From a virus, in IMG/VR virus record IMGVR_UViG_3300042543_000363, positions 17,828-81,827 of that record: a stretch of 64,000 nucleotides of DNA, one strand, 5' to 3'. The position numbers and the translations under genes were made by a program. Under the pieces are notes generated by a model. That model was not told the DNA's origin, made no database searches, and was given only the letters and a program-made list of their open reading frames with translations. Below, piece after piece: positions 55,323 through 63,260 of this stretch (position 1 is the first letter of the stretch; every line of letters begins with the position of its first letter).

Positions 55323-56375
55323 ATGTCACTGAAAGAACGTTTGATTAAAAACAGTACGATAGATTATACTTCCACGCTTACAGATTCCAAGATTTATACA
55401 AAGAAAGATATGATCCAGACGCCAGTGCCTATGATCAATGTGGCATTGTCAGGATCTATTGATGGTGGTATTACTCCTGGACTGACAATGCTAGCAGGTC
55501 CATCGAAGCACTTTAAAACTGGATTTGCTCTACTTCTGGCATCTTCGTTTCTTAAGAAGTATCCGGATGGTGTTATTCTTTTCTATGATTCAGAGTTTGG
55601 CACGCCACAGTCATACTTTACTAAATTCAAGATTCCTCTCGACTCGGTTGTTCATACACCAATTACTGATGTTGAAGAACTAAAGTTTGATCTTATGAAG
55701 CAGCTGAAAGAAATTACTCGTGATGATCAAGTTCTGATTATTATTGATTCTATTGGTAATCTTGCTTCTAAGAAAGAAGTCGAAGATGCATTGAACGAAA
55801 AATCAGTTGCTGATATGTCACGTGCCAAGCAGCTAAAATCTCTATTCCGAATGATCACTCCTCATCTTACGTTGAAAGATATTCCCCTTGTGGCGGTTAA
55901 TCATACTTACAAAGAAATTGGTATGTTTCCTAAAGATATCGTTGGTGGTGGAACTGGTGCTTATTATGGCGCTGACAATATTTGGATTCTAGGTAGACAA
56001 CAGGATAAAGATGGCACAGAGATTCAGGGATATCATTTCGTTATCAACGTTGAAAAATCTCGTTACGTCCGCGAAAAATCTAAAATCCCAGTTACTGTCT
56101 CTTATGAAGGCGGCATTAATCGTTGGAGCGGTCTTCTCGATATTGCCCTCGAAGGCGGTTATGTGGCTAAACCAAAAGTTGGGTGGTACGCCGTCGTGGA
56201 TAGGACGACTGGGGAAGTTTCTGGAAAGAACTTCAGAGCGGCTGATATTGTGGACAGTAAAGAATTTTGGATGACAATATTCAAAGATACTGATTTTGCT
56301 GCATACATCAAACGCAAGTATTCGCTTGACACTGAAGGAACTTTAGTTTATGATGATGAGGCAGAAGGGGAGTAA
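55323..56375 (+). CDS. uvsX: Recombinase UvsX (RecA-like)
   Basis: 350 residues (T4: 391). Walker A AGPSKHFKTGFAL, the LFYDSEFGTPQSYF phrase, IIIDSIGNLASKKE (Walker B) and an AVNHTYKEIGMFPKDIVGGG loop match T4 UvsX. It catalyses strand exchange for recombination-dependent replication and works with gp32. Confidence 0.94.
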   Translation: MSLKERLIKNSTIDYTSTLTDSKIYTKKDMIQTPVPMINVALSGSIDGGITPGLTMLAGPSKHFKTGFALLLASSFLKKYPDGVILFYDSEFGTPQSYFTKFKIPLDSVVHTPITDVEELKFDLMKQLKEITRDDQVLIIIDSIGNLASKKEVEDALNEKSVADMSRAKQLKSLFRMITPHLTLKDIPLVAVNHTYKEIGMFPKDIVGGGTGAYYGADNIWILGRQQDKDGTEIQGYHFVINVEKSRYVREKSKIPVTVSYEGGINRWSGLLDIALEGGYVAKPKVGWYAVVDRTTGEVSGKNFRAADIVDSKEFWMTIFKDTDFAAYIKRKYSLDTEGTLVYDDEAEGE

Positions 56376-56384
56376 TAAATATTC

Positions 56385-57791
56385 ATGAGCATTGAAAGAA
56401 CAATTCTATCAAATTTATTGTTCAATGACGAGTATGGTCGCAAAGTAATCCCATTTCTAAAATCAGAATACTTTCAGGATTATAATGAAAAGGTTGTATT
56501 TGACCTAGTTGATGATTATGTTAGGAAGTATAACTCATTTCCTTCTATTGAGGCTTTGGCCATTGACCTGTCTAATAAAGAAGGTCTAAACGAACAGTTG
56601 TTCAAGATTGCTAAAGAGATAATATCGAGTCTTGAACATGATTCACAAACTAAATTGGACTGGCTACTAGATCAAACTGAAAAGTTTTGTCAAGATAAAG
56701 CACTATATCTTGCGATCATGAAGTCAATCCAAATTATGGATGAAAAAAATGGATCTATCTCCAAAGGCAGTATACCGTCAATTCTTACTGACGCTCTCGG
56801 TGTCTCTTTTGATACCCATATTGGTCATGACTTTTTGGCTGATAGCGATGAGAGATACGAATTCTACCATCGTAAAGAGAAGAGAGTTCCTTTCGATCTT
56901 GACTACTTCAACGTCATCACAAATGGTGGTCTCCCTAACAAAACTCTCAACATCGCATTGGCCGGTACTGGCGTTGGTAAATCCTTATTCATGTGTCACT
57001 GTGCCGCAGCAAATCTTACCAAAGGACTTAACGTCCTGTATATCACACTCGAAATGGCAGAAGAACGCATCGCAGAACGTATCGACGCAAACCTACTAGA
57101 TACTGCTGTTGATGAACTAGAACTTATGCCCAAGCAGTCGTATGACACTAAGATCAATCGGTTGAAAGAAAAGTATACAGGTAAGTTGATTATCAAGGAA
57201 TATCCTACTGCTTGTGCAGGTTCTGCTAATTTTAGACATCTGTTGAATGAACTACGTATTAAGAAAAATTTCGAACCAGATATTATCTATGTTGATTATC
57301 TGAATATTTGTTTGTCATCGAGGATCAAGCATGGAGCCAACGTCAATTCTTATACCCTTGTCAAAGCAATCGCAGAAGAGCTCCGTGGGTTGGCAGTTGA
57401 GTACGACGTCCCTATCGTCTCAGCAACTCAAACAACTAGAAGCGGCTATTCGAACTCAGACGTGGGACTGGAAGATACATCGGAATCCTTTGGACTCCCA
57501 GCCACAGCTGATTTTATGTTTGCACTCATCTCCAGTGAAGAACTTGAAAGTCTCAGCCAGATCATGGTTAAACAGCTCAAGAATCGTTATTCTGATCCTG
57601 GGAGTAATCGTAGGTTTGTGCTTGGGATTGACCGTAGCAAAATGCGATTATACGATGTTGAACAATCTGGTCAAGATGGATTGGTTGATGATCGCCCAGT
57701 GATGGATAAGGGCAAGTTCATGGAGGAAGAAAATGAACGTGGAAGGCCAAAATCAAGGTTTGATCGAAGCAAGTTCGAAGGATTTAAGTGA
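56385..57791 (+). CDS. gp41: Replicative DNA helicase gp41 (DnaB-like)
   Basis: 468 residues (T4: 475). N-terminal helical DnaB domain, then RecA core with Walker A ALAGTGVGKSLFMC, YITLEMAEERIAERIDA, Walker B IIYVDYLNIC and SATQTTRSGYSNSD. Hexameric 5'-3' fork helicase loaded by gp59. A primase gene is not seen in the window. Confidence 0.93.
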   Translation: MSIERTILSNLLFNDEYGRKVIPFLKSEYFQDYNEKVVFDLVDDYVRKYNSFPSIEALAIDLSNKEGLNEQLFKIAKEIISSLEHDSQTKLDWLLDQTEKFCQDKALYLAIMKSIQIMDEKNGSISKGSIPSILTDALGVSFDTHIGHDFLADSDERYEFYHRKEKRVPFDLDYFNVITNGGLPNKTLNIALAGTGVGKSLFMCHCAAANLTKGLNVLYITLEMAEERIAERIDANLLDTAVDELELMPKQSYDTKINRLKEKYTGKLIIKEYPTACAGSANFRHLLNELRIKKNFEPDIIYVDYLNICLSSRIKHGANVNSYTLVKAIAEELRGLAVEYDVPIVSATQTTRSGYSNSDVGLEDTSESFGLPATADFMFALISSEELESLSQIMVKQLKNRYSDPGSNRRFVLGIDRSKMRLYDVEQSGQDGLVDDRPVMDKGKFMEEENERGRPKSRFDRSKFEGFK

Positions 57792-57936
57792 TAAGAAGTT
57801 TAGATTAATGATGGCAGAGGAAATATGGATGTTAGTTAAAGGAGTACCAATTCCTGATAGTTATTCCGAAGAGGATAGGCTGCATATCTTTGAAAGATAT
57901 TACCATCGGGCTTCGGCGCAACGACAAGGAGAATAA
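57733..57936 (+). CDS. Small protein overlapping gp41
   Basis: 67 residues from an ATG preceded by TGGAGGAAG, overlapping gp41 by 59 bp in another frame (MNVEGQNQGLIEASSKDLSD, WMLVKGVPIPDSYSEEDRLH). An internal ATG at 57808 would avoid the overlap but has a weaker site. Similar short genes follow gp41 in relatives. Function unknown. Confidence 0.5.
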   Translation: MNVEGQNQGLIEASSKDLSDKKFRLMMAEEIWMLVKGVPIPDSYSEEDRLHIFERYYHRASAQRQGE

Positions 57937-58122
57937 ATGATAGTTTGTTCCTGTAACTACATAGATACAGCAGATATAAAGGCTGTTCTAAACTGTGCTA
58001 CAGAACCAAATGAACAACAAGTTCTGAATATGCTTGCTTGGACTCCGGAGTGTTCTTATTGTAAAGAACTTATCTTGGGTGAAATTCGTAAATGTATCAA
58101 GGAGATTAATCATGGCGCTTGA
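57937..58122 (+). CDS. BFD-like [2Fe-2S] protein
   Basis: 61 residues. MIVCSCNYIDTADIKAVLNC ... TPECSYCKELILGE shows the CxC...CxxC arrangement of the bacterioferritin-associated ferredoxin (BFD) domain. Possible roles are iron release or electron transfer, unusual between replication genes. Directly follows the previous stop. Confidence 0.7.
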   Translation: MIVCSCNYIDTADIKAVLNCATEPNEQQVLNMLAWTPECSYCKELILGEIRKCIKEINHGA

Positions 58123-58312
58123 CTATAAAATCATTGAAAAAGATGGTAAGTTTCATATTGAAGAAAAGGCTACTGAACACATTATTAAAACCTTTGATAC
58201 TCGTGAAGAAGCAAAAAAAGTTATGAAATTTTTGAATTTAGGTGGTGGTTTCGCGGGTTTTACACCATCGTTTATACTAAATAATGTTAGCAAAAATATG
58301 TTGTCCACATAG
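58112..58312 (+). CDS. Small soluble protein
   Basis: 66 residues from MALDYKIIEKDGKFHIEE. Beta-alpha fold pattern (IIKTFDTREEAKKVMKFLNL) with a Gly-rich end. Overlaps the BFD-like gene by 11 bp. Not recognised. Confidence 0.55.
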   Translation: MALDYKIIEKDGKFHIEEKATEHIIKTFDTREEAKKVMKFLNLGGGFAGFTPSFILNNVSKNMLST

Positions 58313-58440
58313 TGGAAGCGGCACGAGCCTAACAAAGAAAGGGCCACGGAATAGTCTGGAGAAAACGGTGGGGTTCCGCCAGACCATATTGTTGCTAGAA
58401 GAAATTCGGGGCGAGTCGAAAGGCTCGCCCTTTTTGCATT
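58313..58440 (+). ncRNA. Structured non-coding stretch ending in a terminator
   Basis: No gene is seen. It contains GTGG.../...CCAC pairing near the start (58316-58355), AGTCTGG/CCAGACC around a GGTGGGGTTCCGCC-type inner stem (58352-58384), then the terminator at 58409. It may be a 3' UTR or a small RNA. Confidence 0.35.
58409..58435 (+). terminator. Intrinsic terminator
   Basis: GGGCGAG / CTCGCCC stem with an 8-base loop, then TTTTT. Ends the replication-gene transcript. Confidence 0.88.
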
Positions 58441-58448
58441 TATAAATA
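58441..58448 (+). promoter_or_regulatory. Late promoter octamer
   Basis: Perfect TATAAATA, 30 bp before the first late head-type gene, just after the terminator. Confidence 0.65.
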
Positions 58449-58478
58449 CAAGAAATAATTCTTCATACGAGGTCAACA

Positions 58479-59753
58479 ATGATATCATTCTCTAATTTCC
58501 TGACTGAAGGAAGAAAAGCTGAATTTGAACTAAAAAACACTGAAGATGCTAAGGGCAAACTCTTTGAAATTTTAGCAGGTTCTTATCTTTTACATGGATC
58601 TCATCCTCAAACAGGAATGCCCAAAAAGTTCCTAGAGCATTATAGAGACGAAGACGGCTTCAGACCTCAAGAAGTTCATAACAAAATTAAAACAGCATTA
58701 GAAAAATTATCCCCTGGAATGTATGAAGACGTTGTCAAACATTCTCAACAAGCAGCTGAACATTTAAAAGAGCAATTAGCAAATAGGGGCGTCCAAAACG
58801 TCCATCATTTAGCTTGGACTTCTCAAAAAGGCGATCATGAGAGATTTACTGGTGTTGATGATCCCAATTCAGACGCTGACTTAATGGTAAAAGGTTCGGA
58901 CCAAGGCGGTAAGATGCTAGACCCAATTGGTCTTAGTATGAAGTATGGTAAGCAAAAAGATCCAAACTTAAGAGGTAATGGTCTAGATGCTCTGGAAAAA
59001 ATTGCTGGTCTTAAAAAAGGTGATCTTGAAGGTTTAAGAGAATCTCATTACGATCATATTAGAAATCTTGGTTTGGCTACTGGTAAAGCAGGTGACGCTG
59101 AGTATAAAAGTTTAGCTAAAGAGAATCATCCAACTGCAGCCTCTATTGATGAACACTCATTAAACACACAAAAAGAAATGTCCAGAAGATTCACTGAAGG
59201 ACTCGCTAAACATTCTTCGGATAAATTAAGAGAATCTATAAAAAATATTATCTCACCAGAAACAAAATATCTTCATATAAGACATCACACACAAGTTAAT
59301 AATAATGGCACAGTCAATCACGAGACTCATGATATTCAAGATCATGCAAATAATGTGTTAAATAACTTTGAAGAGTTTAGAGTGAGACCTCACACAGGCG
59401 GAATATCTACGGTAATAGAGGGCAGAAGAAGAGGCTCTGATGGCTTTGAAAAGGCCATGGAAATTGGCATGAAAAAGACCAGAACATTTTCTGGTAGAGG
59501 GTTCAACTCTTTCACCAAAGCTCCTATGTTGAGAGAAGGTAGAAAAACCAAAACAAGTAAATCTACAACTCCAGAAATAAAAGCAGCGCCAACTAAAGTT
59601 AAAAAAACTCCTAAACCTGCAGCGGCAAATGTAAACACCGGAGAGTTTGGAGTAGTAAGGGGCGAAGGACCAAGCCAAAACGTTCCTCCTAAACATTATC
59701 AGGCATACGTAGATAGAAGTTCTCACATGGGATATCAGGATTCAGGAATATGA
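58479..59753 (+). CDS. Late protein with capsid-targeting-like N-terminus
   Basis: 424 residues. The start MISFSNFLTEGRK has the FxxFLxE pattern of the T4 capsid-targeting sequence, which the head protease cuts after LxE. The body is polar and helical, with a DVVKHSQQAAEHLKEQLANR segment, a HHLAWTSQKGDHERFTGVDD stretch (histidine/aspartate-rich, enzyme-like) and a basic Lys/Pro-rich tail (SKSTTPEIKAAPTKVKKTPK). Internal head protein is a good guess, family not recognised. Confidence 0.55.
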   Translation: MISFSNFLTEGRKAEFELKNTEDAKGKLFEILAGSYLLHGSHPQTGMPKKFLEHYRDEDGFRPQEVHNKIKTALEKLSPGMYEDVVKHSQQAAEHLKEQLANRGVQNVHHLAWTSQKGDHERFTGVDDPNSDADLMVKGSDQGGKMLDPIGLSMKYGKQKDPNLRGNGLDALEKIAGLKKGDLEGLRESHYDHIRNLGLATGKAGDAEYKSLAKENHPTAASIDEHSLNTQKEMSRRFTEGLAKHSSDKLRESIKNIISPETKYLHIRHHTQVNNNGTVNHETHDIQDHANNVLNNFEEFRVRPHTGGISTVIEGRRRGSDGFEKAMEIGMKKTRTFSGRGFNSFTKAPMLREGRKTKTSKSTTPEIKAAPTKVKKTPKPAAANVNTGEFGVVRGEGPSQNVPPKHYQAYVDRSSHMGYQDSGI

Positions 59754-60976
59754 GAATAGATTTTAAAACATTTTTAGCAGAACAAGAAGAAGTAAAAGGC
59801 AAAGCATTAAAACACCTTCGACACATTGAAGATTATGTCATTCATGGAGGTCACGAAGGCGTAGCAACTGCAGATGAGCATCTCCGTGGTATGCATGATA
59901 TGTTACTTGGTAAGAAATCAAGTTTACATGCTTCTACAAAATATGATGGAGCTCCTTCTATTGTATTTGGTCAACATCCTGAAACTGGCCAATTTTTCGT
60001 AGCTTCTAAATCGGCTTTCAATAAAACCCCAAAAATTAATTATACAGATGAAGACATTGAAAACAATCATGGCCATGCTCCAGGATTAGTTGAAAAACTA
60101 AAACAATCTCTAAAACATCTTCCTAATATTATGCCACGCGAAGGTGGTGTATATCAGGGAGATTTAATGCATACAGAAGGCGACGCAGTTACTAAAAATG
60201 GTAAAACTTCTGTTACTCCTAATACCTTAACATACTCAGCTCCTGCAGATTCTGCAGAGGGTAGAAATATGAATAAGAAACTTGGTGTTGTTGTTCATAC
60301 AAAATATGCCGGTAAAGGCGGTTTAGGGAGTATGTCTGCGCAACCACTTGATGCTAAAACACGTGCTAAGTTTAAAGAACATCCAGATGTTAATAATATA
60401 GATCCGACAATTGATGTCAATTCTTCCAACTATAGTCCAGAAGAACAAAAAGCATTCTTAAATCATATGGACAAAGCTAAGAGAATCTATTCTTCTATGA
60501 AACCAGAAGCATTGGAAGCATTGGATGGACATGGAGAAAATTTAGAAGCACATGTCAATAGTATGATTAGAACTGGCGGTGAACCTTCAGTTCAAGGTTA
60601 TATGGATCATTTGACTGCTCGTCATCAGAAAGATCTAGACAAAGTTAAGACAGACGCTTCTAAGCAGAAAAAGATTCAAGCTCATGGCGAAGTGCTTTCT
60701 CATATTAGTAACAATAGAGAACACTTTGATAGAGCGTTACAGCTTCATAATCATTTACAAAGTGCTAAAAATGTATTGACTAATGTTCTGGCTAAAAATG
60801 TTCCATATGAACATAGTGTTGCTGGTGAGCATACTGGTCCAGAAGGAACAGTTGTTGTCGACAAAAAAGGCAACGCTTCAAAGTTCAACAATAGAAGAGA
60901 ATTTAATCGCCTAAATTTCTTGAAGGGCGCATTCCAAAAACAGCAGGTAGCAAATGCAGAAGCTCAACTTCAGTAA
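59750..60976 (+). CDS. Ligase-like nucleotidyltransferase with capsid-targeting-like N-terminus (DUF6267-like)
   Basis: 408 residues. N-terminus MRIDFKTFLAEQEEV shows FxxFLAE. Residues about 62-75 have HASTKYDGAPSIVFG, matching motif I (KxDG) of the ATP/NAD ligase and RNA-capping superfamily; later GVYQGDLMHTEGD recalls motif III (DGE-like). A conserved protein of T4-like phages (DUF6267-like). An enzyme packed into the head or used in the host late is possible. Overlaps neighbours by 4 and 23 bp. Confidence 0.65.
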   Translation: MRIDFKTFLAEQEEVKGKALKHLRHIEDYVIHGGHEGVATADEHLRGMHDMLLGKKSSLHASTKYDGAPSIVFGQHPETGQFFVASKSAFNKTPKINYTDEDIENNHGHAPGLVEKLKQSLKHLPNIMPREGGVYQGDLMHTEGDAVTKNGKTSVTPNTLTYSAPADSAEGRNMNKKLGVVVHTKYAGKGGLGSMSAQPLDAKTRAKFKEHPDVNNIDPTIDVNSSNYSPEEQKAFLNHMDKAKRIYSSMKPEALEALDGHGENLEAHVNSMIRTGGEPSVQGYMDHLTARHQKDLDKVKTDASKQKKIQAHGEVLSHISNNREHFDRALQLHNHLQSAKNVLTNVLAKNVPYEHSVAGEHTGPEGTVVVDKKGNASKFNNRREFNRLNFLKGAFQKQQVANAEAQLQ

Positions 60977-61862
60977 TTACTTTCTAGCAGAAGCTGATAA
61001 AGCAACTCATGTCATGACATTCATGAGAGCCAATCCTCCAACGATTGGCCATGAACGTGTTGTCAATCATGTTATGGATCTTGCTAAGAACTTCGATGCT
61101 GGTCATAGTATAGTATTATCACATTCCTTTGATGGCGATAAAAACCCATTGACTGCTGAGCAGAAACTAAGACATGCTAAATTAGCTTTTCCTGGCTCAA
61201 ATGTTTCAACTTCTTCTCCTGAATCGCCAAGTCTATTATATCATGCATCAGATTTACACAAAAAAGGCGTAAAGAACCTTCATCTAGTTGTTGGTCAAGA
61301 TAGAGTAGATCAGTTTCAACAGCTGTTATCAAAATACAATGGTCAAGAAGGAACACATGGCTATTTTAATTTTGATAATATTTCTGTTCATTCTGCTGGC
61401 GGTAGAGATCCGGACGCTGAAGGCATTGAAGGTGTTTCGGGCACAAGTCAAAGAAAACATGCTCGCTCTGGTAATTTTGAGAACTTCAGAGCAGGAGCGC
61501 CAAGTCGTATGTCAGACGAACAAGCAGCTTCTCTTATGAATGATATTCGTAATGCACAAGCACCTGCAAAACCAACCAAGCCAAAGAAATTAAAAGAACA
61601 AGTAACAACTGCTGATGCCAGAGGGTTTGGATATGTTACTGGTGATCCAGCGGTCGATAGTTCTGTTACAACTAATGATGTTGATGCAACGTTTTTTCGT
61701 GGCAATTTAAAAAATAGCATCAAACAATCAGAAAATCCTTTGGCTAAGATGTTAGGTTTTAAGGCGTTTGATCCAGATAAGATGAATTTTAGAGATAAAA
61801 CCCTATCTTACTATGAAGCGGATCCTAACGGCGATCCACTAAAGACCAGAAAGAAAAAGTAA
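60954..61862 (+). CDS. Nucleotidyltransferase-like protein with capsid-targeting-like N-terminus
   Basis: 302 residues. N-terminus MQKLNFSNYFLAEADKA has the FLAE pattern. Residues 20-40 read FMRANPPTIGHERVVNHVMD, and VSGTSQRKHARSG lies near 165: together these are the (T/H)xGH and ISxTxxR motifs of the cytidylyltransferase/NMNAT superfamily. A Lys/Pro-rich linker and an acidic end follow. Could adenylylate or cytidylylate a small molecule. Substrate unknown. Overlaps both neighbours. Confidence 0.65.
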   Translation: MQKLNFSNYFLAEADKATHVMTFMRANPPTIGHERVVNHVMDLAKNFDAGHSIVLSHSFDGDKNPLTAEQKLRHAKLAFPGSNVSTSSPESPSLLYHASDLHKKGVKNLHLVVGQDRVDQFQQLLSKYNGQEGTHGYFNFDNISVHSAGGRDPDAEGIEGVSGTSQRKHARSGNFENFRAGAPSRMSDEQAASLMNDIRNAQAPAKPTKPKKLKEQVTTADARGFGYVTGDPAVDSSVTTNDVDATFFRGNLKNSIKQSENPLAKMLGFKAFDPDKMNFRDKTLSYYEADPNGDPLKTRKKK

Positions 61863-63175
61863 TGGCACAGTTTCGTAAAGACACACATCAGTTTTTAAGC
61901 GACAATAAAACTTTATTTGAAGTTGTGCAAATTGCTGACCAATATGGAAATATGGTTGGCGCTGCTAATCCTTCTGGAGTTGCAGTTGATGCTTTTGGAA
62001 GAGCCAGAGTTTCAACTCCTCTAACGCTTTTTGATTCTTCTCATCGTTATCGCGATAATAATTTATGGTCTACTTCAAATACTGCTGGTGCAACTTATGC
62101 CTTTTCTAATAACGAAGGTCTAATAAACCTTAATTTAACAACGGCCAACAATGCTGAGATTATTCGTGAAACAACTAAAGTTTTCTCTTATCAACCTGGC
62201 AAATCATTACAAATTCTGCAAACATTTGTCATGCAGCCAAAAACAAATGTTCGTCAGCGTGTAGGATATTATGGCGCTAACAATGGCATTTATCTTGAGG
62301 TGGCAGGTAATACAGCATATTTGGTTGAAAGGTCTTTATCATCAGGAGTAATGCAAGAAACAAGAGTAGCACAGTCTGATTGGAATATGGACACTCTGTT
62401 GGGTCAGGTCGCTTCAAGTCCATCTGGCATAACTTTGGATTTAACCAAAGCCCAAATTATGTTCATTGATATTGAATGGCTTGGTCTAGGTACAGTAAGA
62501 TGTGGTTTCGTTATTGACGGTAAATTCATTCACTGCCATTCATTTCATCATGCTAATTTTATTACCACAACATATATGACCACTGCATCTCTTCCTTTGA
62601 GATATGAAATTAAAAACACAGGCGTAACTGCAAGCAATACAACGTTGAAACAGGTATGTTCTTCTGTAATTTCAGAAGGCGGATATGAACTAAGAGGTGT
62701 CCAACAAGCAGTTGGAACAGCTATTGGCGCTCCAAGAGATTTAACTGTAGTCAACACTTATTATCCTGTCGTTTCGATAAGACTAAAAGTCTCTCCTGAT
62801 AGACTTGATGCTATTATTATTCTTACCGCTATATCATTACTAGGAATAACCAACAATGCTAATTATAATTGGAGAGTAGTAGCTTCTGGTGCAACTACAG
62901 GCGGAACATGGGTTTCTGCAGGAGACGATTCTGCTGTTGAATATAATATTACAGGCACAAGTTTCGCTGGTGGTAGAATTTTGGCTTCCGGATGGACTAA
63001 TGGTTCTAATCAGGGTTCTACGCCTGTAGACATTTTAAAAGAAGCACTATTCAAGTTTCAATTAGAAAGAAATGGTCTAACTTCTAGTCCTTATGAGCTT
63101 ACATTAGTCGCTGCATCAGATATCGCCGGTGCTGATATATACGCATCGCTGGATTGGGAAGAAATCTCAAGATAA
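61862..63175 (+). CDS. Virion structural protein
   Basis: 437 residues, beta-rich, with a DAFGRARVSTPLTLFDSSHR opening found in virion proteins of T4-like cyanophages, an AEIIRETTKVFSYQPGKSLQ segment, and an end of the form ELTLVAASDIAGADIYASLD. No enzymatic motif. Starts at the last base of the previous gene. Confidence 0.65.
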   Translation: MAQFRKDTHQFLSDNKTLFEVVQIADQYGNMVGAANPSGVAVDAFGRARVSTPLTLFDSSHRYRDNNLWSTSNTAGATYAFSNNEGLINLNLTTANNAEIIRETTKVFSYQPGKSLQILQTFVMQPKTNVRQRVGYYGANNGIYLEVAGNTAYLVERSLSSGVMQETRVAQSDWNMDTLLGQVASSPSGITLDLTKAQIMFIDIEWLGLGTVRCGFVIDGKFIHCHSFHHANFITTTYMTTASLPLRYEIKNTGVTASNTTLKQVCSSVISEGGYELRGVQQAVGTAIGAPRDLTVVNTYYPVVSIRLKVSPDRLDAIIILTAISLLGITNNANYNWRVVASGATTGGTWVSAGDDSAVEYNITGTSFAGGRILASGWTNGSNQGSTPVDILKEALFKFQLERNGLTSSPYELTLVAASDIAGADIYASLDWEEISR

Positions 63176-63182
63176 GATCTTT

Positions 63183-63190
63183 TATAAATA
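63183..63190 (+). promoter_or_regulatory. Late promoter octamer
   Basis: Perfect TATAAATA, 70 bp before the last gene; the leader between has a GTGCGAG/CTCGCAT stem. Confidence 0.6.
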
Positions 63191-63260
63191 AAACGTCAGT
63201 GCGAGTAAAAAGGGTACGCCAGACCTCGCATATAATTGGAAAGCCCAAGGGAAACTCCAT

